From: Neotamlana nanhaiensis
GTDB lineage: Bacteria; Bacteroidota; Bacteroidia; Flavobacteriales; Flavobacteriaceae
DNA: 64,000 nt
Reading direction: 5' to 3'
Assembly: GCF_000943555.1 (NCBI RefSeq)
Contig: NZ_JTDV01000003.1
Coordinates: 248,001-312,000, forward strand
Position 1 is the stretch's first letter, and every line of letters begins with the position of its first letter. The notes beneath the pieces are model-generated. The model did no database searches, was not told where the DNA came from, and was given only the letters and a program-made list of their open reading frames with translations. Of the stretch, positions 1-7,947 are shown piece by piece. The translations under genes were made by a program, and so were the position numbers.

Positions 1-29
1 CCTGTAATAATAAATACTTGTTGCGTCAT
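1..29 (-). CDS. N-terminus of a gene cut by the window edge
   Basis: An ATG on the minus strand (27-29) begins a frame reading MTQQVFIIT before the window ends. It starts 7 bp after the stop of the upstream methyltransferase gene, so the two may be co-transcribed. Ten codons are too few to assign a family. Confidence 0.4.
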
Positions 30-36
30 TTTTTGT

Positions 37-822
37 TTATTTTTTTCTTACTAAAGGAATAATTTCACCTTTTGCTAAACGAAATGTATCAATTTCAATA
101 TCTGTAAGTTGCGCGGTGTAATCTACTTCTTCAACTGTAAATCCAACGCTTCGTAGTTTATTGAAGTAATCGCGACCATAAACACGAACGTGGTCGTATT
201 GTCCAAAAATTTTAGCACGTTCGGTTTTGTCGGTAATACTATTGTCTTCAAAAGTGGTTTCCCGATTTAAATCTTGCGGAATTTGAAAAATACCCCAACC
301 ACCAGGTTTCAACACACGATATAATTCTTGCATCGCCTTGGTGTCGTCTGGAATATGCTCCAATACATGGTTGCAAAAAATAACGTCGTAACTATTATCT
401 TCAAACGGAAGATTACAAATATCTGCTTTTACATCGGCGATTGGCGATAACAAATCAGTAGTGGTGTAGTTAATGTGTTTTAAGGCTTTAAAACGTTTTA
501 AAAAACATTGTTCTGGTGCAAAATGAAGTACTTTTAATGCTGAACTTGTAGACCTTTCGGTTTTAAAAAAATCCGTTTCATTTTTAAGATATAACCAAAG
601 CAAGCGATGTCTTTCTAATGATAGGGTAGAAGGCGATAAAATATTGGCACGTTGTTTAACATATCCGTACGATAAAAACGATTTAAAGCTTTTACCATCA
701 ATAGGATCGGTGTATTTGTTGCCTTTTAAAAAAAACGCTAAAATTGGTTTTACTAAATAACTTAGCCTAATTAGTAAAGGTCGTGGGACAAGGTTTAGTA
801 TAAATTTAAAAAGCGTTTTCAA
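37..822 (-). CDS. Class I SAM-dependent methyltransferase
   Basis: A 261-residue protein with a Rossmann methyltransferase fold. Motif I is VLHFAPEQ (about residues 98-105), the acidic residue after strand 2 lies in TTDL (121-124), and the segment DVIFCNHVLEHIPDD (146-160) followed by LKPGGWGIFQIPQ (171-183) is typical of Methyltransf_11 enzymes. The N-terminal 35 residues are hydrophobic and basic and could rest on the membrane. The SLERHRLLWLYLK segment recalls family members whose preceding region carries zinc-binding cysteines, but the cysteines are absent here. The substrate is unknown. It ends a run of minus-strand genes and follows the DUF3050 gene after 6 bp, so it is probably co-transcribed with it. 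Confidence 0.85.
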   Translation of the reverse strand: MKTLFKFILNLVPRPLLIRLSYLVKPILAFFLKGNKYTDPIDGKSFKSFLSYGYVKQRANILSPSTLSLERHRLLWLYLKNETDFFKTERSTSSALKVLHFAPEQCFLKRFKALKHINYTTTDLLSPIADVKADICNLPFEDNSYDVIFCNHVLEHIPDDTKAMQELYRVLKPGGWGIFQIPQDLNRETTFEDNSITDKTERAKIFGQYDHVRVYGRDYFNKLRSVGFTVEEVDYTAQLTDIEIDTFRLAKGEIIPLVRKK

Positions 823-828
823 AAGTAA

Positions 829-1614
829 TTAGGCTTCAACCAAGGTATTGGTTTCAATTAAATTGGCAATCGAATCCCAAAGAGCTATGCGTTGCTTTAT
901 GGCTTGTATGGCAACGTTTTTAACATCTTCCCATTTGTTGGCATCATTGCCGCAAAGTTCTTCAATCATTTTTAAAGATAAGGGTCCGTGTTCATCACCA
1001 TCTAATTCAATGTGACGTTCTAAATAATAAGTGAGTTTGCTGTATGATTTATTTTTTGTTTCAGATTGATTTATAATTTGAAAAAACATATCTGGAATAA
1101 CATCCTCACGACCAAAAGTAAACGCCGAAGCTATAAGATGTGGCTTTTCAGTTTTTATAACGCTGAATGTAAAATCGATGAATTTTAAGGTTTCAGTATT
1201 TACATGAGCCACTTTTGCTGAAACTTCTATGCTGTTACCTTCTGAAATGTTATTAACAAACTGATTAATTTGATTGGTGTTTGCTCCAACCTGATGCATG
1301 GCGTCAATGTACATTTCGTAATGACTTTTAGGTTCGCCAAACTCGTTAACATCGGTTTCTTCACCTAAAACTATTTCGTTAATAAATCGAGCAGTGGCAG
1401 GATTTTTAACAGGCGTCCACGGTACGTTGGTACAAGTTAATTTGTTTTGTAATGCCTTTAGTAAGGACATAAAATCCCATACAGCAAATACGTGTTGTTC
1501 CATGAAAATTTTAACATCTTCAATGGTTTTTAAGTTGCTGTAAAGTTTATGCTGGTTTAGCTTTTTTAATAAAGGTTCTAATTCCTTTTCTATACGTTGT
1601 ATGTTGTTGCTCAT
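829..1614 (-). CDS. DUF3050 domain-containing protein
   Basis: A soluble, mostly helical protein of 261 residues that I recognise as DUF3050, a family with a haem-oxygenase-like fold. The N-terminal part (EQHVFAVWDFMSLLKALQ) and the later YLERHIELDGDEHGPLSL contain the conserved histidines and acidic residues expected of a metal or cofactor pocket. No signal peptide or membrane segment is visible. The enzymatic activity of this family is not established to my knowledge. It lies 7 bp downstream of map and 6 bp upstream of a methyltransferase gene, all on the minus strand. Confidence 0.82.
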   Translation of the reverse strand: MSNNIQRIEKELEPLLKKLNQHKLYSNLKTIEDVKIFMEQHVFAVWDFMSLLKALQNKLTCTNVPWTPVKNPATARFINEIVLGEETDVNEFGEPKSHYEMYIDAMHQVGANTNQINQFVNNISEGNSIEVSAKVAHVNTETLKFIDFTFSVIKTEKPHLIASAFTFGREDVIPDMFFQIINQSETKNKSYSKLTYYLERHIELDGDEHGPLSLKMIEELCGNDANKWEDVKNVAIQAIKQRIALWDSIANLIETNTLVEA

Positions 1615-1621
1615 AAGGTTG

Positions 1622-2440
1622 TTATAGCACTAAAGCGTGTTGTCTAAACTCGTTTTCTTCGTCGCTTTTTATGCCTAAAGCTTCATAAACGTAAGCAAAC
1701 GTAGAAAGTATTTCTGGTTTACCATCAATAATGGCTACGTCGTGCTCGAAATGTGCACTTGGTTTACCATCGGCAGTTACAATAGTCCAACCATCTTTTA
1801 ATTGTTTAACGCGATGTGTTCCCATGTTAATCATAGGCTCTAATGCGACTACCTGACCTTCTAGGAATTTTTTACCACGACCACGTTTTCCGTAGTTTGG
1901 CATTTCTGGATCTTCGTGCATTTTCTTTCCTAAGCCATGGCCCACAAGCTCGCGAACAACACCGTAACCACGATCTTCACAAAACTTTTGAATGGCATAC
2001 CCCACATCGCCCACACGATTACCAAGTTTATATTCGCGAATACCAACATAAAGCGATTCTTTAGTGGTATCTAATAATTTTTTGGTTTCAGGATCAATCT
2101 CACCAATTTCGAAAGTATACGCATGATCGCCGTAAAATTCATTTTTTAAAGCGCCACAATCTATAGAAACAATATCGCCTTCTTCAAGCGGTCTGTCTGT
2201 TGGTAAACCATGTACTACGGCTTCGTTAACACTACAAAGTAGAGTAGAAGGGCAATCGTAAAGGCCTTTAAAACCAGGTAAAGCACCTTGCGCACGAATA
2301 AAATCTTCGGCTAAAGTGTCTAATTGGTTTGTGGTAACGCCTGGTTTAGCTTCTTTTGCCAACATGCCTAATGTTTTAGAAACAATTAGGGCGCTTTCTC
2401 TCATTAACTCAATTTCTTCTCTTGTTTTTACTACAATCAT
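1622..2440 (-). CDS. map: Type I methionine aminopeptidase
   Basis: Removes the initiator methionine from nascent proteins in the cytoplasm. The metal ligands are visible: two aspartates in SIDCGALKNEFYGDHAYTF, the histidine in ELVGHGLGKKMHEDP, the glutamate in VALEPMINMG and the final glutamate in HFEHDVAI. The frame is open to an ATG at 2461, but the ATG at 2440 (MIVVKTREEIELM) matches the usual family start. A TATCTTTG -7 box at 2459-2466 would also place the transcript start downstream of 2461. From 2440 the protein has 272 residues, a normal length for the family. Confidence 0.95.
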   Translation of the reverse strand: MIVVKTREEIELMRESALIVSKTLGMLAKEAKPGVTTNQLDTLAEDFIRAQGALPGFKGLYDCPSTLLCSVNEAVVHGLPTDRPLEEGDIVSIDCGALKNEFYGDHAYTFEIGEIDPETKKLLDTTKESLYVGIREYKLGNRVGDVGYAIQKFCEDRGYGVVRELVGHGLGKKMHEDPEMPNYGKRGRGKKFLEGQVVALEPMINMGTHRVKQLKDGWTIVTADGKPSAHFEHDVAIIDGKPEILSTFAYVYEALGIKSDEENEFRQHALVL

Positions 2441-2458
2441 ACTTTTAAAAAATAATGG

Positions 2459-2466
2459 CAAAGATA
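2459..2466 (-). promoter_or_regulatory. Putative -7 box for map
   Basis: On the minus strand this reads TATCTTTG, matching the Bacteroidota -7 consensus TAnnTTTG, about 19 bp upstream of the map ATG at 2440. No convincing -33 TTG is visible. It supports the shorter map start. Confidence 0.5.
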
Positions 2467-2488
2467 CTTAAAATAGACGTATTCGCTT

Positions 2489-2893
2489 TTATCTAAAAAG
2501 ATCGAAAAATCCTTTTTTCTTTTCAGGAATGTTAGGTGTTTCGTTTGTTAATATTTGATAAATTTTACCCCAACCAATAAAGCCTCCAATGTTTCTATCA
2601 TCAATAAAAACATCAGCATTTATTTTTCTACTAGCGTCGTTTTTAAAGTCTTCTTCAGGAAAACTTTGGTTAACCGCATAGAAAAAAATACCGTTGTCTT
2701 TACAGAATTTTACAGCTTCATCTAATCGTTCTCCATGTCGGTAAGTCCATAGAATAAGCCTATGACCTTCGTTTTGAAGCTTTTTTAAGGTTTCGAAGGC
2801 AAAAATTTTCGGCTTACCAATTTTAGGGTAAGCGTCTTCAACTATGGTGCCATCAAAATCTACAGCTATAATAAGATGTTTGTCAAAGTTCAT
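2489..2893 (-). CDS. BT0820-like HAD-family phosphatase
   Basis: A small capless HAD-superfamily protein of 134 residues. Motif I is AVDFDGTIVED (nucleophile Asp and acid/base Asp), the motif II threonine lies in ILWTYRHG, and the motif IV acidic pair is in DVFIDDRNIGG. The layout matches the Bacteroidota BT0820-like subgroup of HAD hydrolases. The natural substrate is not known from sequence. No membrane or export signal is seen. It lies between gpmI upstream and map downstream on the same strand, with gaps of about 50 bp on each side, so co-transcription is possible but not shown. Confidence 0.85.
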   Translation of the reverse strand: MNFDKHLIIAVDFDGTIVEDAYPKIGKPKIFAFETLKKLQNEGHRLILWTYRHGERLDEAVKFCKDNGIFFYAVNQSFPEEDFKNDASRKINADVFIDDRNIGGFIGWGKIYQILTNETPNIPEKKKGFFDLFR

Positions 2894-2942
2894 TTGGGGA
2901 GATTTGAATTTGGAGCAAAATTACAAATATTTATTTTTTTAA

Positions 2943-4460
2943 TTAAACCAAAGGATGCTGTGTCATTGCTTCAGGTTGAGGTACACCTATTAATTTTAAA
3001 ATTGTAGGCGCAACATCACCTAAAATACCATCTTTAATTTCGGTTAGTTCTTTATCAACTAAAATAACCGGAACTGGGTTTGTGGTATGTGCGGTATTTG
3101 GTGAACCATCTGGGTTTATCATAGTTTCACAGTTACCGTGGTCTGCAATAATAATGGTTGTATAATCGTTTTCAAGTGCTGTAGTAACCACATCTTTAAC
3201 ACATTCGTCTACCGCTTCACAAGCTTTTATAGCAGCTTCCATAACACCGGTATGACCAACCATGTCTCCGTTTGCAAAGTTTAAACAAACGAAATCGGTT
3301 TCAGCTTTTTTCAATTCAGGAATTAAGGCATCACGCAGTTCGTAAGCGCTCATTTCTGGTTTTAAATCGTAAGTAGCTACTTTTGGCGAGTTACGTAAAA
3401 TACGCGATTCTCCTTCAAAAGCTGCTTCTTGTCCGCCAGAGAAGAAAAATGTTACGTGCGGATATTTTTCAGTTTCCGCCATGCGTATTTGTGTTTTACC
3501 ATGTTTCGATAAAACTTCACCTAAGGTATCTTTTAAATTGTCTTTATTAAAAATAACGTTTACGTTTTTAAACGTTTCGTCATAATTGGTAAGCGTTACA
3601 TAATGCAAGTTTAATTTATGCATGTTTTGCTCATGAAAATCGGTTTGCGATAACGCTTCTGTTAGCTCACGACCTCTATCTGTTCTAAAGTTGAAGAAAA
3701 TAACAACATCACCATCTTTTACTTTGGCAACAGGCTCGCCCGAATTATCAACCATAATAATTGGTTTTATAAATTCGTCGGTAACATCGTTATTATATTG
3801 TTTTTCTATAGAATTTGTAACGTTAGTCGATTTCTCGCCAACACCATTAACAACGGCATCGTAAGCCAATTTAACACGTTCCCAACGTTTATCTCTGTCC
3901 ATAGCGTAATAGCGTCCTGTAACCGATGCTAATTTGCTGTTGGTTTTTTCTAAATGTTGTTCTAACTCGGTTAAAAACCCGAAACCAGATTTTGGATCGA
4001 CATCACGACCATCTGTAAAGGCATGAATGTAAGTGTTTTCTAAACCAAACTCGTTAGCTGCATCAATTAAACCAAACAAGTGGTTAATGTGCGAGTGTAC
4101 ACCACCATCACTTAAAAGCCCAAGAAAGTGTACATCTTTATTATTGGTTTTGGCATAATCGAAAGCATCAACTAATACCTTTTCTTTATTAAGTGTTTTG
4201 TTTTTAACGGCTAAGTTTACCTTAACTAAATCTTGATAAACAATTCTACCTGCACCTAAATTCATGTGTCCTACTTCGCTATTCCCCATTTGGCCTTCAG
4301 GTAAACCAACGTGTAAACCATCGGTACGTAAGGTAGCAAACGGATATTTTTTGTAAAGTGAATCTATAAAAGGTGTGTTAGCATGGTCTATTGCAGAGAC
4401 TTTTGGATCTGGAGAATTTCCCCATCCATCAAGTATCATTAAGATAACTTTCTTGTTCAT
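2943..4460 (-). CDS. gpmI: 2,3-bisphosphoglycerate-independent phosphoglycerate mutase
   Basis: Interconverts 3- and 2-phosphoglycerate in glycolysis and gluconeogenesis, using two manganese ions and a phosphoserine intermediate. The phospho-accepting serine is Ser61 in GQMGNSEVGHMNLGAGR. The N-terminal metal motif is ILDGWG, and the C-terminal metal-binding segments are IIADHGNCETM and NTAHTTNPVPV. The length of 505 residues is standard. The protein is cytoplasmic. It has its own TATATTTG -7 box at 4484-4491, so it may head the minus-strand run down to the window start. Confidence 0.97.
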   Translation of the reverse strand: MNKKVILMILDGWGNSPDPKVSAIDHANTPFIDSLYKKYPFATLRTDGLHVGLPEGQMGNSEVGHMNLGAGRIVYQDLVKVNLAVKNKTLNKEKVLVDAFDYAKTNNKDVHFLGLLSDGGVHSHINHLFGLIDAANEFGLENTYIHAFTDGRDVDPKSGFGFLTELEQHLEKTNSKLASVTGRYYAMDRDKRWERVKLAYDAVVNGVGEKSTNVTNSIEKQYNNDVTDEFIKPIIMVDNSGEPVAKVKDGDVVIFFNFRTDRGRELTEALSQTDFHEQNMHKLNLHYVTLTNYDETFKNVNVIFNKDNLKDTLGEVLSKHGKTQIRMAETEKYPHVTFFFSGGQEAAFEGESRILRNSPKVATYDLKPEMSAYELRDALIPELKKAETDFVCLNFANGDMVGHTGVMEAAIKACEAVDECVKDVVTTALENDYTTIIIADHGNCETMINPDGSPNTAHTTNPVPVILVDKELTEIKDGILGDVAPTILKLIGVPQPEAMTQHPLV

Positions 4461-4483
4461 TATGTTAAAATTTAATTATCCAA

Positions 4484-4491
4484 CAAATATA
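4484..4491 (-). promoter_or_regulatory. Putative -7 box for gpmI
   Basis: The minus strand reads TATATTTG, a perfect match to TAnnTTTG, 23 bp upstream of the gpmI ATG. TTTTTTG lies further upstream but only 11 bp from the box, so the -33 element is not canonical. Confidence 0.5.
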
Positions 4492-4692
4492 ACCAAGTTT
4501 GACAAAAAACACATATAAAAACCCTTTAAAAACAGCGGTTATAAGACTTTTTGTGGCTCTAAAATAAGACAGGTGAAATGTGAATAAAACGTTAAAAAAC
4601 CGTTATTTGAAATACATAATGTAACAATTTAATTTTTTGAGCGTCTATTAAGTATAATCAAAAAACAAAATCAATAATTAAAATCTTTCATC

Positions 4693-5094
4693 ATGAAAAA
4701 AACAATCATCTTATCCGCAATCGCTTTATCTACTTTTGTAAGTGTAAAAGCTACACCATCAACCGTAAATTATGAAACTCCAGCTCCAAAAGCGTATTAT
4801 TTTAAAGTGAATTCTTTTTGTGTTTCAATAGCGCAAGGCGATTTAGACACGGTACAAAAATTAATATCTAGAGGTGCCGATGTGAACGAGAAGTCTAACG
4901 GAATGACGCCTGCTATGTATGCTGCAAAGTATAACAGAACAGAAATTTTAAAGCTTTTAATAATTCATGGAGCCGATTTAAAACAAAAATCTACAAAAAA
5001 AATGACAGCATTAGAGTACGCTAAATTACACGGTGCTAAGGATACAGCAGCAATAATTAAAGAACAATTATCGAAAAAGAAAAATAAAAAATAA
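4693..5094 (+). CDS. Exported ankyrin-repeat protein
   Basis: A 133-residue protein with a Sec-type signal peptide (MKKTIILSAIALSTFVSVKA, about residues 1-20), so it is predicted periplasmic. The mature part consists of about three ankyrin repeats: a partial one around AQGDLDTVQKLISRGADVNE, a full one around GMTPAMYAAKYNRTEILKLL, and a third from MTALEYAKLHGAKDTAAI. The C-terminus is lysine-rich (KKKNKK). Ankyrin repeats mediate protein binding, and the partner is unknown. The gene stands alone, diverging from gpmI and ending at a bidirectional terminator. Confidence 0.85.
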   Translation: MKKTIILSAIALSTFVSVKATPSTVNYETPAPKAYYFKVNSFCVSIAQGDLDTVQKLISRGADVNEKSNGMTPAMYAAKYNRTEILKLLIIHGADLKQKSTKKMTALEYAKLHGAKDTAAIIKEQLSKKKNKK

Positions 5095-5136
5095 TTGTAT
5101 TCATTTTATAATTATTTGAGCTAGTCACTCATAAAG

Positions 5137-5162
5137 AAAAGCCTTGTGAAAACAAGGCTTTT
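5137..5162. terminator. Bidirectional intrinsic terminator
   Basis: A perfect hairpin, AAAAGCCTTG and CAAGGCTTTT with a TGAAAA loop, lies between the convergent ankyrin and M48 genes. It has A/T tracts on both sides and so can serve both strands. Confidence 0.85.
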
Positions 5163-5198
5163 ACTTTTTAAACATTTTTGGAGTTAGTAAAATCAATG

Positions 5199-5966
5199 TT
5201 ACAGGTCTTTATATTTTCTAATAGATTCTTGAATTTTTTCAATTCTATTATCCGGGTCTGGATGTGTACTTTGAAACTCAGGAACACGGTTAGGGCCTGC
5301 TGCAGCTTTTAAAATTTCCATAACACCAATCATTTCTTCTGGGTTGTAGCCTGCTTTTATCATGAATTTTACACCTAAATCGTCACTTTCTAATTCGTCG
5401 TCACGTCCATTGGTTAGTAAGGTGTTTTGTCCGATGCCACTAATAACACCACCCATGTCTGCACCAACCGATCCAGCAGTGGTTAAACCTTGCCAATACT
5501 CGCTTTCGGCAATACGTTCGGCACTGTGGCGACCAAGAACATGACCAATTTCATGACCTAAAACTCCAGCGAGTTGATCTTCGTTTTCTAATTTTGAAAA
5601 TAGGGCGTATGTGATAAATATTTGTCCGCCAGGTAAAGCAAAAGCATTTATAGTGTTAGGGTCGCTAAGTAAATGGAACTCGTATTTATATGGTGTTTCA
5701 CTAGCAATACTACTATTTACAAGTTTATGCCCAACATTATCTACTAACGCTTGGTACTGCGTGTTTTCGTGCAAACCACCATGCTGTTGCGCCATTTGAG
5801 GTGCGCTTTGTAACCCAATGGCAATTTCCTCGTTGGCATTCATTGAAATAGTTTGCGTTCTGCCTGTATACGGGTTCACTTCTTGTTGGCTACAACGCTT
5901 AAAGACAAAAAATAAAGCGATGGCTACACCAATTAATAACCTGAATTTTAAATTTCTTCCTCTCAT
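5199..5966 (-). CDS. M48-family zinc metallopeptidase, membrane-anchored
   Basis: A 255-residue protein with one N-terminal membrane segment (LLIGVAIALFFVF), predicted to face the periplasm. The M48 signature is LGHEIGHVLGRH, with the two zinc histidines and the catalytic Glu. The third zinc ligand is the glutamate in DDELESDDLG, and the QIFITYALF and STHPDPDNRI segments are also typical of the family. This architecture matches the BepA/YfgC/LoiP-like quality-control proteases. It is monocistronic and convergent with the ankyrin gene. The exact substrate is unknown. Confidence 0.9.
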   Translation of the reverse strand: MRGRNLKFRLLIGVAIALFFVFKRCSQQEVNPYTGRTQTISMNANEEIAIGLQSAPQMAQQHGGLHENTQYQALVDNVGHKLVNSSIASETPYKYEFHLLSDPNTINAFALPGGQIFITYALFSKLENEDQLAGVLGHEIGHVLGRHSAERIAESEYWQGLTTAGSVGADMGGVISGIGQNTLLTNGRDDELESDDLGVKFMIKAGYNPEEMIGVMEILKAAAGPNRVPEFQSTHPDPDNRIEKIQESIRKYKDL

Positions 5967-6055
5967 GTTTAGTTAATATTGTTGTTACTAAAAATACAAA
6001 AATTTGGGTTACGTTATTTAGACGCTATATTTTAGTTATGGTCACAAAATACAAT

Positions 6056-6523
6056 TTATAGTTTTTTAAACATTTTGTAGTGTGTGCCGATGCTTTCGAT
6101 TTCGAAAGCTTTTCCAAAAACAGTATATCCATTGTTTACATAAAAGTTTGTTGCCACTTCGCGTGCATTACACCAAATAGTTGTAGTGCCTAAATTTTTT
6201 ACGAAATCTTCGGCATAATTTAAAACCAGCTTTCCTAGACCTTTACCTTGTTGATTGGATAAAACAGCCATTCCGCGTAGTTGATATTGCGAACTATCGC
6301 TTAAATCGTTATGATTGTTTTTAAAGCAAGAACAAATACCTAATAGCGTTTCGTTTTCATAAATACCAAAGTGATAGGTGGTGCTTAGTGTATCGCCATC
6401 GAAAATGCAAGTTTCAAATGGTTTTCCTGGTCTTAAAACAGGATGTCTTACAGTGTAACTTGCTTCTGGAGTTATTGTTTTTAAGGTATAGTTTGAGGAA
6501 TTGATAGCTTTTAATTTTAAAAA
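6056..6523 (-). CDS. GNAT acetyltransferase without a standard start codon
   Basis: The acetyl-CoA binding motif (LSNQQGKGLGKLVL) and C-terminal half follow an internal ATG at 6271, but the same frame stays open upstream to a stop at 6524-6526. That upstream part encodes typical GNAT sequence, including VRHPVLRPGKPFETCIFDGD and YHFGIYENETLLGICSCF, so the full domain is about 150 residues. No ATG, GTG or TTG occurs in frame upstream of 6271. The only rare-start candidate near the expected position is ATC at 6503-6505. Either an unusual initiator is used, or the start codon was lost and the gene is decaying. The substrate is unknown. It diverges from a second GNAT gene. Confidence 0.65.
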   Translation of the reverse strand, partial: FLKLKAINSSNYTLKTITPEASYTVRHPVLRPGKPFETCIFDGDTLSTTYHFGIYENETLLGICSCFKNNHNDLSDSSQYQLRGMAVLSNQQGKGLGKLVLNYAEDFVKNLGTTTIWCNAREVATNFYVNNGYTVFGKAFEIESIGTHYKMFKKL

Positions 6524-6581
6524 TTAGTATTTCAAACTTAAAATATTTTGGGTAATTATTACCTTAACACAAAAAATATTT

Positions 6582-7007
6582 ATGGCTTTTAATTTTACAA
6601 TTTTAGATAAGCAACAAATCGAAAGCATTGTGCCGTTAGTAGAAAAACTAAACGATTATAAAATACCTGCTACTATTTTAAAAGAACGCATTTTAGAAAT
6701 GGCAAATCAAAATTATGAATGTGCTGCAGTTTTTGATGAAGATAAATTAATTGGCATATGCGGCTTATGGTTTTGTACGCGCCATTATGCAGGAAAAAGT
6801 GTTGAGGTGGATCATGTTTTTATTGATGAAGTGTATCGTAGCCAAGGTTTAGGGAAGAAATTTTTTAATTGGATTTATAATTATGTAAAAAGTAAAGGTT
6901 GTGAAACAGTCGAATTAAACACATATTCAACTAATTACGCATCGCATAAATTTTATTACAATGAAGGGTTTAATATTTTAGGCTATCATTTTTTAAAAAA
7001 GCTGTAA
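6582..7007 (+). CDS. GNAT-family N-acetyltransferase
   Basis: A 141-residue single-domain GNAT. The acetyl-CoA pyrophosphate-binding motif is VFIDEVYRSQGLGKKFF (about residues 83-99), preceded by the KSVEVDHVFID strand and followed by LNTYSTNYASHKFYYNEGF, the usual motif B with an aromatic pair near the C-terminus. No signal peptide is present. The substrate cannot be told from sequence. It diverges from the other GNAT gene, with which it shares only the general fold. The tRNA-Gly promoter begins 4 bp after its stop codon. Confidence 0.88.
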   Translation: MAFNFTILDKQQIESIVPLVEKLNDYKIPATILKERILEMANQNYECAAVFDEDKLIGICGLWFCTRHYAGKSVEVDHVFIDEVYRSQGLGKKFFNWIYNYVKSKGCETVELNTYSTNYASHKFYYNEGFNILGYHFLKKL

Positions 7008-7010
7008 AAA

Positions 7011-7042
7011 TTTTGCAGAACTACGAGGAGTTTTTATATTTG
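7011..7042 (+). promoter_or_regulatory. Promoter of the tRNA-Gly gene
   Basis: A -33 box TTTTG (7011-7015), a 19-bp spacer and a perfect -7 box TATATTTG (7035-7042) give a textbook Bacteroidota promoter. The expected start is near 7049, about 9 bp before the tRNA 5' end. Confidence 0.8.
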
Positions 7043-7057
7043 CAGCCACTTATTAAG

Positions 7058-7130
7058 GCGGGAGTAGCTCAGTTGGTAGAGCGTCAGCCTTCCAAGCTGA
7101 ATGTCGCCGGTTCGAACCCGGTCTCCCGCT
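7058..7130 (+). tRNA. tRNA-Gly (anticodon UCC)
   Basis: A 73-nt cloverleaf. The acceptor stem is GCGGGAG pairing with CTCCCGC (7123-7129), with discriminator T7130. The D-arm contains AGCTCAGTTGGTAGAGC. The anticodon stem TCAGC/GCTGA flanks the loop CTTCCAA, giving anticodon TCC at 7091-7093. The T-loop is TTCGAAC. CCA is not encoded. The 3' end is copied repeatedly downstream. Confidence 0.97.
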
Positions 7131-7885
7131 CAAGAAACACTATCGAAAACCGGTGGTGTTTTTTTATGCCAAAAAGTTTCTGTTTACTCAAATTAAGGGT
7201 GAGAAGTTTATCCTGAGCGCAGCCGAAGGGAACCCGGTCTCCCGCTCAAGAAACACTATCGAAAACCGGTGGTGTTTTTTTATGCCAAAAAGTTTCTGTT
7301 TACTCAAATTAAGGGTGAGAAGTTTATCCTGAGCGCAGCCGAAGGGAACCCGGTCTCCCGCTCAAGAAACACTATCGAAAACCGGTGGTGTTTTTTTATG
7401 CCAAAAAGTTTCTGTTTACTCAAATTAAGGGTGAGAAGTTTATCCTGAGCGCAGCCGAAGGGAACCCGGTCTCCCGCTCAAGAAACACTATCGAAAACCG
7501 GTGGTGTTTTTTTATGCCAAAAAGTTTCTGTTTACTCAAATTAAGGGTGAGAAGTTTATCCTGAGCGCAGCCGAAGGGAACCCGGTCTCCCGCTCAAGAA
7601 ACACTATCGAAAACCGGTGGTGTTTTTTTATGCCAAAAAGTTTCTGTTTACTCAAATTAAGGGTGAGAAGTTTATCCTGAGCGCAGCCGAAGGGAACCCG
7701 GTCTCCCGCTCAAGAAACACTATCGAAAACCGGTGGTGTTTTTTTATGCCAAAAAGTTTCTGTTTACTCAAATTAAGGGTGAGAAGTTTATCCTGAGCGC
7801 AGCCGAAGGGAACCCGGTCTCCCTCTCAAGAAACACTGTCGAAAACCGATGGTGTTTTTTTATGCCAAAAAGTTTCTGTTTACTA
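7131..7885 (+). repeat. 116-bp tandem array built from the tRNA-Gly 3' end and terminator
   Basis: Copies begin at 7131, 7247, 7363, 7479, 7595 and 7711, with a partial seventh at 7827. The spacing is exactly 116 bp. The full copies look identical except for one G-to-T change at 7824. The seventh has further substitutions and stops matching near 7885. Each unit holds an intrinsic terminator hairpin, about 60 bp of spacer, the motif CCTGAGCGCAGCCGAAGGG (which resembles a dispersed repeat of Flavobacteriaceae), and AACCCGGTCTCCCGCT, the T-arm and acceptor 3' strand of the adjacent tRNA-Gly. The unit length is not a multiple of three, so the array is not a coding repeat. It lacks the short variable spacers of a CRISPR array. 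Confidence 0.95.
7135..7165 (+). terminator. Intrinsic terminator after tRNA-Gly, repeated in each array unit
   Basis: AAACACTATCG pairs with CGGTGGTGTTT (11 bp including two G-T wobbles, loop AAAAC), followed by a T run to 7165. The same hairpin recurs every 116 bp, giving about seven terminators in series. Confidence 0.85.
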
Positions 7886-7947
7886 AGTTTTTTTGAGTTG
7901 AAGTTAAGGAGTAGATTGTTCAAAAATTTACTCTAAAGTTGGTGGGT

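Noticed and set aside
1843-2064. Frame antisense to map
   Set aside because: It lies wholly inside a clearly functional map gene and has no recognisable sequence.
7131-7885. Regular repeats suggestive of a CRISPR array
   Set aside because: Whole 116-bp units are repeated with no variable spacers, no cas genes are nearby, and the unit is made of a tRNA end and terminator.
7733-7936. Short open frames within the tRNA-Gly repeat array
   Set aside because: They come from the repeat itself, the unit is not a multiple of three, and their sequence is translated tRNA and terminator DNA.
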